Assembly (NCBI GenBank): GCA_949482135.1
Contig: CASYFC010000001.1
Span: 310,001 to 374,000, forward strand
Length of the DNA stretch: 64,000 nt
Reading direction: 5' to 3'
Source of the DNA: an uncultured Clostridia bacterium
GTDB lineage: Bacteria > Bacillota > Clostridia > TANB77 > CAG-508
In this document: piece after piece, positions 25,804-33,160 of the stretch
Layout: the number at the start of each line of letters is the position of its first letter
Position numbering within the stretch: the stretch's first letter is position 1
Notes under the pieces: generated by a model
What the model saw: the letters and a program-made list of their open reading frames with translations, nothing else
What the model was told of the DNA's origin: nothing
Database searches by the model: none
Position numbers and translations under genes: made by a program

Positions 25804-26745
25804 TTATGCCATAAACAAACAAAGCATATATTCTACATACATAAATACATATATTGCCCCATTGACTCTGCTCATTTTATTTTTAGGAGGTATTATTGTA
25901 AATAATTCAAGTATTAATGTTGCACATATTAAATACAATAAATCTTTATTATAACTTAAATTATATATTATTGGTTTTATTATTGATGAACTTCCTATTA
26001 TTAATAACATATTAAAAATGTTTGAGCCTAAAATATTTCCAATTGCAATATCACATTTTCCTTTTATTGATGCTGAAACACTTGTAACTAATTCTGGCAG
26101 ACTAGTACCTATAGCAAGAATTGTTATACTTATTATCTTTTCACTTATATTAAAATATTCAGCTACATTAACAGCATGATTAACTGTTAAATCGCCTCCA
26201 ACCTTTAATGCTATGATTCCCAAAATAATTGAACAAACATCTTTAAAAAGAGAGCTATTTTCTTTTTCTTCAATTTTTTCTTCTTCACCATTTCCTTTAA
26301 TCGCCATGATGATTGTATAAACTATAAAAAGTACAAATAAGAAAATTAAAATAATTCCTTCAATTTTTGAAATTCCATGTTTTATATTACATATTATCAT
26401 AAATATAATTGTAACTATTAAACATATCGGAATTTCTAAAAATTTCGTTTCTTTTTTAAATTCTATTGGATTCATCCATGCTGATAAACCTAAGATAAAT
26501 AGCAAATTAACAATATTACTTCCAATAACATTTCCAATTGCCATATCTGAATACCCTTCTAAAGATGAAGTTATACTAACAAATAATTCTGGCATTGATG
26601 TTCCTATCGATATAATAGTTAAACCTATAACAATTTCTGGTATATGAAATCTTTTGGCTACACCACTTGAACCATCAACTAAAAAATCGGCACCTTTAAT
26701 TAAAAATATGAATCCTAAAATTATAAAAATTGCTGATATAATCAT
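25804..26745 (-). CDS. Calcium/sodium antiporter (CaCA family, YrbG-type)
   Basis: 313 residues with about ten membrane helices in two homologous halves. The alpha repeats are GLTIISIGTSMPELFVSITS with GNVIGSNIVNLLFILG, and ITILAIGTSLPELVTSVSAS with GNILGSNIFNMLLIIG. The GTSxPE and GNxxGSN motifs carry the ion-binding Glu and Asn. A short Glu/Lys-rich loop (NGEEEKIEEKENS) separates the halves. It exchanges Na+ (or K+) for Ca2+ across the membrane. The ribosome binding site is GGGAGAAA. Its end faces the HD operon terminator. Confidence 0.92.
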   Translation of the reverse strand: MIISAIFIILGFIFLIKGADFLVDGSSGVAKRFHIPEIVIGLTIISIGTSMPELFVSITSSLEGYSDMAIGNVIGSNIVNLLFILGLSAWMNPIEFKKETKFLEIPICLIVTIIFMIICNIKHGISKIEGIILIFLFVLFIVYTIIMAIKGNGEEEKIEEKENSSLFKDVCSIILGIIALKVGGDLTVNHAVNVAEYFNISEKIISITILAIGTSLPELVTSVSASIKGKCDIAIGNILGSNIFNMLLIIGSSSIIKPIIYNLSYNKDLLYLICATLILELFTIIPPKNKMSRVNGAIYVFMYVEYMLCLFMA

Positions 26746-26801
26746 TTTTACTTTCTCCCTATTTCTTTTAATTAAATATATGCTTATAATATTAGCTTAT
26801 T

Positions 26802-27368
26802 CTACATTGACTTCATTTCTTCTTCAATTTTTTCCTCACACTCTCTCATAGCAAAAATTGTCTTTTCAAATAAATCATTTAATTCCCACCCCAATTCATT
26901 AGCTCCATTTTTTATAATATCTCTAGAGCATCCTGCTGCAAATTTTTTGTCTTTGAATTTCTTTTTTAAACTTGATACTTCCATATCTTTTGTACTTTGT
27001 GATGGGCGCATTTTGGCAGCAGCCCAGATTAATCCTGTTAATTCATCTGTAGCATATAAAATCTTTTCCATTAAATGTTCTGGTTTTATATCACTACAAA
27101 TTCCATAACCATGACTACAAATTGCATGAATCATTTCACTGCTTGCATCTATTTCTTTTAATAGTTCTGGTGCTTTTTTACAATGTTCATTTGGATATTG
27201 TTCAAAATCAACATCATGTAATAATCCAACTAATCCCCAAAATTCTTCCTCATATCCATTTTCTATTGCAAAATATCTCATTACATTTTCTACTGTTAAA
27301 GCATGTCTTATATGAAAATCTTCCTTATTATACTTTTTTAATAATTTAACTGCATCTTCTCTATTCAT
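26802..27368 (-). CDS. HD-domain hydrolase
   Basis: 188 residues. HIRHALTVENVMRYFA gives the first His (22), FWGLVGLLHDVDFEQYP the HD pair (51-52), and MIHAICSHGYGI the next His. A later Asp lies in KILYATDELTGLIWAA. The compact single HD domain with the HALTVE/CSHGYG segments is common in Firmicutes and usually annotated as an uncharacterised HD hydrolase, perhaps nucleotide phosphohydrolase. The ribosome binding site is TAGGAGG. It is unrelated to the large HD-domain protein at 22974-24743 beyond the shared fold. Confidence 0.85.
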   Translation of the reverse strand: MNREDAVKLLKKYNKEDFHIRHALTVENVMRYFAIENGYEEEFWGLVGLLHDVDFEQYPNEHCKKAPELLKEIDASSEMIHAICSHGYGICSDIKPEHLMEKILYATDELTGLIWAAAKMRPSQSTKDMEVSSLKKKFKDKKFAAGCSRDIIKNGANELGWELNDLFEKTIFAMRECEEKIEEEMKSM

Positions 27369-27414
27369 ATTAATTCCTCCTAAAAAATATAAATCATAAA
27401 TTTTATTTTAACAC

Positions 27415-27459
27415 AAAAAAAGGTAGGTATCAATACTTTGATATATACCTACCTTTTTA
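27415..27459. terminator. Bidirectional terminator after the cadA-type gene
   Basis: A perfect 10-bp stem AGGTAGGTAT / ATACCTACCT is flanked by A6 and T5. Confidence 0.9.
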
Positions 27460-27467
27460 TAATTAAT

Positions 27468-29306
27468 TTATTTTTTCACATTTAACATTCTTAATGCATT
27501 TAATATTGCAATTATTGCAACTCCTACATCAGCAAAAACTGCTTCCCACATTGTAGAAACTCCAAATGCGCTTAATACTAAAACTAAAATTTTTATAAAA
27601 ATTGCAAATATAATGTTTTCTTTAACAATTCTCATATTTTTTTTAGAAAGTTTTATTGCTTCTGATATTTTTGAAGGTTCATCTGTCATTATTACCACAT
27701 CTGCTGCTTCAATTGCAGAATCTGCTCCAAGCCCTCCCATTGCAATTCCTATATCCGCTAAAGCTAGAACTGGAGCATCATTAATTCCATCTCCTGCAAA
27801 AATAAGTTTTCCTTTTTCACTTTTTTCTTTCATTAATTCTTCAACTTTTCGGACTTTTCCATCTGGTAATAATTCTGTATAAACAATATCCATATTAATT
27901 TTTGAAGCAACACTTTCTCCTACTTCTTTTTTGTCTCCAGTAAGCATTACTGTTTTAATTTTTTTAAATTTTAATTGTTCTATTGTTTTTTCTGAATCTT
28001 GTTTTATTTTATCTGAAATTAAAATATAACCTGAGTATTTTCCATCTATTGCAATATATAAAACTGTACCAACTTCATTACAACTTACAAACTCAATTTT
28101 ACTATCATTCATTAATTTTTCATTACCAATTAAGACATTTTTAGAATCGACAATTGCCGATATACCTTGCCCTGATATCTCTTCTGTTTTTGAAATTAAA
28201 CTTTCATCAATATTTCGATTATAAGCTTTTTTTAATGATTTTGATATTGGATGGTTTGAATAATTTTCACTATGTGCTGCTATTTTTAGCAATTCTTCTT
28301 CTGAAATATTAATCGCATTTATTTTTTGAACATCAAATACACCTTTTGTTAAAGTTCCTGTTTTATCAAAAACTACTATTTCTGTATTTGATAAAGCCTC
28401 TAAATAATTACTTCCTTTTATTAAAATTCCTATTTTTGAGGCACCTCCAATTCCACCAAAAAAGCTTAACGGAATTGATATTACTAAAGCACATGGACAA
28501 GATACTACTAAAAATGATAAAGCTCTATAAATCCACTCTGAAAACATCTCACCTTTAAATATAATAGGTGGAATAATTGCAAGGAATATAGCTATTATAA
28601 CAACTATTGGTGTATAATATCTTGCAAATTTGGTTATAAAATTTTCAGACTTTGATTTTCGACTACTAGCATTTTCTACTAAATTTAATATTTTGCTAAC
28701 TGTAGATTCTCCAAATTCTTTTGTTACTTCTACTTTTATTACTCCGTTTAAATTAATACATCCACTTAAAACTTCTTCGTTTACATTTATTTCTCTTGGA
28801 ACAGATTCACCTGTTAAAGCTTTTGTATCTAGACTAGACTTTCCTTCAATAACAAATCCATCTAATGGTATTTTTTCTCCTGGTTTTACAATAATTATTT
28901 CACCAATTTTTACATTATCAGGATTAACTTTGTCTTCTTTATTATTTCTTAAAACATTTGCATAATCAGGTCTTATATTCATTAAACTTGATATTGATTT
29001 TCTTGATTTATCAACCGCATAGCTTTGAAATAGTTCTCCCACTTGGTAAAATAGCATTACAGCAACTGCTTCTGACAATTCTCCTACTGCAAAGGCTCCA
29101 AGCGTTGCAAGTGACATAAGAAAATTCTCATCAAAAACTTTTCCTCTAAAAATATTTCTAAATGCCTTTTTTAAAATATTTAGCCCTACAATTAAATATG
29201 AAATTAAAAACAATATATTATTTATCCAAATATTGGGAAAAGAAATTGCTATTGCTAATATAAATAAAATAAAAGCTATAATTATTTTAATTGCTCTTTT
29301 TTTCAT
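27468..29306 (-). CDS. cadA: Heavy-metal P1B-type ATPase (Cd/Zn/Pb efflux)
   Basis: 612 residues, shorter than classic CadA because the metal-binding domain is a separate gene. The transport motif SCPCALVISIPLSF (CPC) in the membrane marks Cd2+/Zn2+/Pb2+ specificity. Other motifs are GESVP (actuator TGES), FDKTGTLTKG (phosphorylated Asp), NHPISKSL (HP motif of P1B pumps) and GDGINDAPVLALADIGIAMG. About eight membrane helices. The ribosome binding site is AAGGAGG. It is last of a three-gene operon with a CadC/ArsR regulator and a free HMA protein. Substrate assignment rests on the CPC motif and the regulator, not on experiment. Confidence 0.92.
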   Translation of the reverse strand: MKKRAIKIIIAFILFILAIAISFPNIWINNILFLISYLIVGLNILKKAFRNIFRGKVFDENFLMSLATLGAFAVGELSEAVAVMLFYQVGELFQSYAVDKSRKSISSLMNIRPDYANVLRNNKEDKVNPDNVKIGEIIIVKPGEKIPLDGFVIEGKSSLDTKALTGESVPREINVNEEVLSGCINLNGVIKVEVTKEFGESTVSKILNLVENASSRKSKSENFITKFARYYTPIVVIIAIFLAIIPPIIFKGEMFSEWIYRALSFLVVSCPCALVISIPLSFFGGIGGASKIGILIKGSNYLEALSNTEIVVFDKTGTLTKGVFDVQKINAINISEEELLKIAAHSENYSNHPISKSLKKAYNRNIDESLISKTEEISGQGISAIVDSKNVLIGNEKLMNDSKIEFVSCNEVGTVLYIAIDGKYSGYILISDKIKQDSEKTIEQLKFKKIKTVMLTGDKKEVGESVASKINMDIVYTELLPDGKVRKVEELMKEKSEKGKLIFAGDGINDAPVLALADIGIAMGGLGADSAIEAADVVIMTDEPSKISEAIKLSKKNMRIVKENIIFAIFIKILVLVLSAFGVSTMWEAVFADVGVAIIAILNALRMLNVKK

Positions 29307-29316
29307 TTAAACCTCC

Positions 29317-29538
29317 TTAGATTTGTTTAAAACTGCAATCTGGTTCTTCTTTTTTTATAATCTTTTTCACTTTTTTCATAACTTCTTCTTTTTCAGATTC
29401 TTCACACTCTATTATCAACTTCTCAGCCAAAAAATTAATAATTGCTTCTTTTACACCTTCTATTTTGTTTATTTCTCTTTCTAATTCAGCTGCACAATTT
29501 GCACAATCAATTCCTTTTATTTCAAAATTATATTTCAT
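29317..29538 (-). CDS. Free-standing heavy-metal-associated (HMA) domain protein
   Basis: 73 residues: one ferredoxin-like HMA domain with the metal-binding IDCANCAAEL (CxxC). In standard CadA this domain is fused to the pump; here it is a separate polypeptide encoded 10 nt upstream, so it may act as a chaperone or detached N-terminal domain for the pump. The start is the ATG after GGAGG; the longer frame would overlap the regulator gene. The C-terminal part adds Glu/Lys residues and a lone Cys (EEPDCSFKQI) that could also bind metal. Confidence 0.88.
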   Translation of the reverse strand: MKYNFEIKGIDCANCAAELEREINKIEGVKEAIINFLAEKLIIECEESEKEEVMKKVKKIIKKEEPDCSFKQI

Positions 29539-29554
29539 AAAATACCTCCAAAAT

Positions 29555-29917
29555 TTATTTTTTATGTTCAATGTGTTCCATACCAACTTCAAAAACTTCT
29601 TTTACATGTTCATCATCTAACATATAAAATACTTCTTTTCCATTTTTTTTACATTTTACAATACCACTTCTTCTAAGTGTTCCTAATTGATGTGATATTG
29701 ATGATTTACTCATATTTAAAATATTTGCAATATCACATACACATAACTCATTTTGATCTAATGCAAATAATATTTTTACCCTTGTAGTATCTCCTAATAT
29801 TTTGAAGAATTCTGCCACTCTATTTATTGTATCATCATCTTTCATCTTACTAATCGTATCATTTACAAGGTTTTCATGGATTATATTACAATCACATGCA
29901 AATTCATTTTTAGACAT
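29555..29917 (-). CDS. cadC: ArsR/SmtB-family metal-sensing repressor (CadC-like)
   Basis: 120 residues. A winged-helix core includes LGDTTRVKILFALDQNELCVCDIANIL, where ELCVCD is the alpha3 metal site typical of CadC-type sensors. The recognition helix is MSKSSISHQLGTLRRSGIV. The N-terminal CDC at residues 8-10 supplies the other ligands, as in Pb/Cd/Zn-sensing CadC. The C-terminus has HVKEVFEVGMEHIEHKK, with His/Glu residues of the alpha5 site. It would repress the operon and release DNA on metal binding. Ribosome binding site AAGGAG. The operator lies directly upstream at 29943-29964. Confidence 0.9.
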   Translation of the reverse strand: MSKNEFACDCNIIHENLVNDTISKMKDDDTINRVAEFFKILGDTTRVKILFALDQNELCVCDIANILNMSKSSISHQLGTLRRSGIVKCKKNGKEVFYMLDDEHVKEVFEVGMEHIEHKK

Positions 29918-29942
29918 ATTTCTCCTTTCTTTTGCTTAAGAT

Positions 29943-29999
29943 TAGTTGAGTGTTTATTCAACTATAATAAATTATATATATTATTTTATTCTATGTCAA
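29943..29999 (-). promoter_or_regulatory. Promoter and CadC-type operator of the metal efflux operon
   Basis: Exact TTGACA (29999-29994), 17-base spacer and exact TATAAT (29976-29971). These are followed at the expected start point by the inverted repeat TAGTTGA...TCAACTA (29943-29964, 8-base centre). A repressor bound there would overlap the transcription start and block polymerase. Confidence 0.85.
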
Positions 30000-30002
30000 T
30001 AG

Positions 30003-30308
30003 AATAATTGTAATTTGTGTGAGTAAATTATTAAAAAATATTTAATTAATAGCATTATTTTTGAATAATATATTTTCTTCACTACGAATTCTCGGTATTC
30101 CGTCGTATTTTATAGTAGATTGTTAAATTTTAAAAGAAGCAGCGCCCTCAAAAGACAAGTTTGAGATTCCCTACTTCTTTTAAAATTAATCTACTAATAA
30201 AACACTTTGTTTACATTCGAATTCTTCACTCAGAAAATATATTATTCAAAAATATGCTATTAGTTAGAGAAAGACAATAATTTACTCACACAAATAACAA
30301 TTTACTCT
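30003..30308. repeat. Long imperfect inverted-repeat element (MITE-like), about 300 bp
   Basis: Two arms of roughly 145 bases fold on each other. Left landmarks TTTGTGTGAGTAAATTATT, TAATAGCA, TTTTTGAATAATATATTTTC, GAATTC and TAGTAGATT, then AATTTTAAAAGAAG, recur in reverse order and complement on the right. The asymmetric centre contains GCAGCGCCCTC and a small CTCAAA/TTTGAG hairpin. No open reading frame is present. The left end abuts the cad promoter -35 box; the right end covers the stop codon of the membrane gene 30302-30890. It is either a mobile, non-autonomous element or a structured RNA; this is the only copy seen in the window. Confidence 0.75.
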
Positions 30309-30890
30309 AACTTTTTAGAATTAATTTTTTTTAATTTTTCTTTTAAGTTTAAAGGATTCAGTGTAAACATTAAAAATATTGATGCAAATGAAATTGCAAA
30401 AACTATTATAAGCTCCTTTATCAATTCTTTTCTTTCAGGAACTAAACTTATAAAATGAGGAATACACCAAATAGGCATAAAAATAAAAATTGTAAATATT
30501 ATAAATTCCAGTATTTCGCCTATTTTTAAAGTTGCTTTTTTTACACTTTCTCTTTCTTCTTGATTAGGATCGATTAAAGATCCTTTTATGTAAAAAATAT
30601 AATAAATTACTGATACACTAATTATTGCAATTCCAAATAATACATAACCAATAACTTCACTTCTATTTTCTCTATATTCATTTGCTGTTATAATGCAATA
30701 CATACCTGCTATTATGAAAATAATTGTTATTGTTGTTCTTGTATAAAATTTTGCAACTAGTGAAATAAGTTCATCTATATCTATTTTATTTCTTTTATGA
30801 TGTTTATGAAAAATTATATAATAACAAATTCCGAAGAATTATTACGTATAATGTTCCTATAATAAAAGATACTACATTTAAATTATCCAT
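30302..30890 (-). pseudogene. Membrane protein gene with a probable one-base frameshift
   Basis: Translation from ATG 30890 (GGGAG in front) reads MDNLNVVSFIIGTLYVIILR and then stops in that frame. The frame continuing into the rest (FGICYYIIFHKHHKRNKID, then YTRTTITIIFIIAGMYC) is one base off, as if one C was inserted in ATTCTTCGGAATT near 30843. The downstream open part from an internal Met (30703) to 30302 has three further membrane helices (IGYVLFGIAIISVSVIYYI, ILEFIIFTIFIFMPIWCI, LIIVFAISFASIFLMF). The repaired protein would have about 195 residues and five membrane helices. Family not recognised. It ends inside the inverted-repeat element. Confidence 0.65.
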
Positions 30891-30903
30891 ATATACTCCC
30901 TTT

Positions 30904-31467
30904 TTATAAATAGTATTTATTATCTAGAGGCAAATCAAAACTTACAATTGGTGCCTCTTTTATATCTATTTTATAAAATTCTTTAAATACACCTTGTACA
31001 TCTATTGAAGTAACTTTTGATTTATCTACTTCTAAAAGTTTAATCATATCTTCGACAGCTTTTTCGCTTTTTCCTTCAATCTCAAGATATGTTGGAATAT
31101 ATGGCCATGTGTCTATATCAAGTTCAACATCATTTAAAATATATCTAGTTCTTTTATTTTGTTGATATGTATGTGCTTTATATCCTAATTCTTCTAAAAT
31201 ATTATTAGTTTCGTCAAAATCTGACACCTCTATTTCCATTTCTTTTGTTCCATCTATTTCTAAGCTCTCTAATTTTTTTATTGTTAAAGTTGTTTTGTTT
31301 CCATCTGTTCTTAATCTAATCCACTTATTATCTGTTGGAGGATTGAAATTGAAAACTCGTCTTTTATATTCAAAATCAGCAACTTTAGTAGCGTTTAATT
31401 TTTCTAATTTTTTAATTAACTCTTCCTTATTTATATCTAAAACTCTTACTTCAAATTCTGTATGCAT
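30904..31467 (-). CDS. CYTH-domain protein (class IV adenylate cyclase / thiamine-triphosphatase family)
   Basis: 187 residues. The N-terminal HTEFEVRVLDI matches the ExExK entry of the CYTH triphosphate tunnel. Further conserved charged strands are KWIRLRTDGNKTTLTIKKL, KEMEIEVSDFDE, KRTRYILNDVELDIDTWPYI and YLEIEGKSEKAV. These enzymes hydrolyse or cyclise triphosphorylated substrates (ThTP, tripolyphosphate, ATP) with divalent metal. The substrate cannot be determined; in Clostridia triphosphatase activity is more usual than cAMP synthesis. The ribosome binding site is TAGGAG. It lies just upstream of the broken membrane gene. Confidence 0.88.
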   Translation of the reverse strand: MHTEFEVRVLDINKEELIKKLEKLNATKVADFEYKRRVFNFNPPTDNKWIRLRTDGNKTTLTIKKLESLEIDGTKEMEIEVSDFDETNNILEELGYKAHTYQQNKRTRYILNDVELDIDTWPYIPTYLEIEGKSEKAVEDMIKLLEVDKSKVTSIDVQGVFKEFYKIDIKEAPIVSFDLPLDNKYYL

Positions 31468-31535
31468 TTTTTCTCCTATACTTTATTATTTAAAATTCTT
31501 GATTTTTTTATTCTTAATATATATAATATTCTCAT

Positions 31536-31611
31536 GCTTATATAGCTCAGTTGGTAGAGCAACAGATTCGTAACCTGTAGGTCGGCGGTTCGATTCCGCC
31601 TATAAGCTCCA
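31536..31611 (+). tRNA. tRNA-Thr (anticodon CGU), encoded CCA
   Basis: 76 bases. The acceptor GCTTATA / TATAAGC pairs fully and is followed by T and an encoded CCA. D-arm AGCTCAGTTGGTAGAGC, T-arm GGCGGTTCGATTCCGCC. The anticodon loop TTCGTAA gives CGT, reading ACG (Thr). The anticodon stem pairs ACAG/CTGT, with an A-C mismatch at the last pair (31-39). It is a single tRNA on the plus strand among minus-strand genes. Confidence 0.92.
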
Positions 31612-31626
31612 TAATTTTATTTATAA

Positions 31627-31657
31627 AAAACCCACAGTTTTATCATCTGTGGGTTTT
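31627..31657. terminator. Terminator for tRNA-Thr and the facing gene
   Basis: Stem AACCCACAG / CTGTGGGTT, nine base pairs, with A-rich and T-rich flanks that allow use from both sides. Confidence 0.85.
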
Positions 31658-31666
31658 ATTAATTTT

Positions 31667-33142
31667 CTATCTAGCTGTATTAGTTGTTTCATTAGCAACA
31701 ATATTAGTATCTGATATAGCTGTATTTGTAGTTTCTTGTGGTGCTGTATTTGTATCAGTATTATTTTCTGGTACTGCTTCTGTATCTCCTTCTTGTTTTG
31801 GTACTTCTACATTATCAACCTCTTCATAATATGATGCATAATCTAATACATAAACTTTCTTTTCTTCTCCTGATCCATTTTTATCAACAAGATTTATAAA
31901 TCCAGATGTATCATCATTATCCATATACATTACCCAGTTTCCAACTACATCAATAAATGTAGAATATGATGATAATGTTTTAATGTTTTCAGCCTGTTCT
32001 TGTGTACCATCTGCTTTTACTCTAAATAAAGCAACTGTATAATCTTCATTTTCTTCATCTAAATAATTTAGGAAATATAAATAATCTCCATTTAAATTTA
32101 GATTATATGCTGTATCATCTAAAATTAATTCTGATTCTCCTGAATCTATTTTTGTTCTATATATTTGTTTTTCAGTATTTGTATAATATATATAGTCTCC
32201 TAAAATATCTACACTATATAACCTTGTATTTTCTAATATTGGTCTTGCATTTTTTCCATCTATGTTCATAATATATGTTACATAGTTGTCTCCAGCTTCA
32301 TTTTCAACATTATATATAATATATTTATTTGTAATTCCAATATAACCTGTTCCATTTTCACTTACTAGTTCTCTTTTTGTTCCATCTAATTTCATCTTGT
32401 ATATGTTTTCATCAGTACCAATATAGTAAATTGAATTATTTAAAACATATATTTCATAACATTCATTATTAAATTCATTATCATTAATAACTTCTAAATC
32501 TGAACCATCGGTTTTCATTCTATAAATTTTATTATCTACTTCATCTTCATCGCTATATATATCTGCACCTATTCCTATAAAATAGATATAATTTTTATAT
32601 ACATTTATTGAAAGAACATCAAAGTTATCCATTAATAATTCTTTTTTATCTTCACCATTCTTTTTAACTTTACAAATTCCTACTTTTTCAGTATCCTCAC
32701 TTGGTGATAAGAAGTAAATCCATCTCCCATCAGTTGTTGCATATCCATAATTTCTAATGTTTCCAATAGTATTTCCTATATTATTTGAAGGTAAAATTCC
32801 TAAATATTTTAATACTATTAAAATACCTAAAGTAACTATAATAGCAATTATAGCTACAGCTATTACAATATTTTTTTTATCCTTTAAATTATCATTTGAT
32901 AATTTAAATTTACTAGATTTTTCTTTTTCTTCTGCTTTAGTTTCAGTTTTTTCTTCTTTTATGTCTTCTTTTTTATTTTCTTTTTTGCTTTTGTTTTTCT
33001 TTTTTTCTTTTTCATTCTTAGTAGAATCTACTTCTGCTTCCTTATCTTCTTTTGAAAGTTCTTCTAAAAGCTTGTTTTGACATTCATCACAAAGTTTGTT
33101 TTCTCCTTCTGGAATTTCTTTTCCACAATTAGTACAATTCAT
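31667..33142 (-). CDS. Zinc-ribbon membrane protein with DUF5050-like beta-propeller
   Basis: 491 residues. The N-terminus has a zinc ribbon (MNCTNCGKEIPEGENKLCDEC, two CxxC pairs). A long Lys/Glu-rich linker, one membrane helix (NIVIAVAIIAIIVTLGILIVL, about residues 90-110) and an extracellular domain follow. That domain (130-440) is built of repeating YxxxxDxxxIYYIxxxxxIYRxxxDG units, a propeller-like DUF5050 fold. The C-terminus is Asn/Thr-rich low complexity (NTDTNTAPQETTNTA). The zinc ribbon would face the cytoplasm and the propeller the outside, suggesting a surface-binding or sensing role (inference). GGAGG precedes the ATG. Confidence 0.75.
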   Translation of the reverse strand: MNCTNCGKEIPEGENKLCDECQNKLLEELSKEDKEAEVDSTKNEKEKKKNKSKKENKKEDIKEEKTETKAEEKEKSSKFKLSNDNLKDKKNIVIAVAIIAIIVTLGILIVLKYLGILPSNNIGNTIGNIRNYGYATTDGRWIYFLSPSEDTEKVGICKVKKNGEDKKELLMDNFDVLSINVYKNYIYFIGIGADIYSDEDEVDNKIYRMKTDGSDLEVINDNEFNNECYEIYVLNNSIYYIGTDENIYKMKLDGTKRELVSENGTGYIGITNKYIIYNVENEAGDNYVTYIMNIDGKNARPILENTRLYSVDILGDYIYYTNTEKQIYRTKIDSGESELILDDTAYNLNLNGDYLYFLNYLDEENEDYTVALFRVKADGTQEQAENIKTLSSYSTFIDVVGNWVMYMDNDDTSGFINLVDKNGSGEEKKVYVLDYASYYEEVDNVEVPKQEGDTEAVPENNTDTNTAPQETTNTAISDTNIVANETTNTAR

Positions 33143-33160
33143 TTTTTTCCTCCTTAAATT

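Noticed and set aside
26802..27368. Viewing this HD hydrolase as a DatZ dATPase
   Set aside because: It is far from the PurZ-like gene and resembles a common single-domain HD family; no evidence for dATP specificity.
31295..31573. Open frame across tRNA-Thr
   Set aside because: It translates the tRNA itself and antisense of the CYTH gene; no ribosome binding site, and the tRNA explains the sequence.
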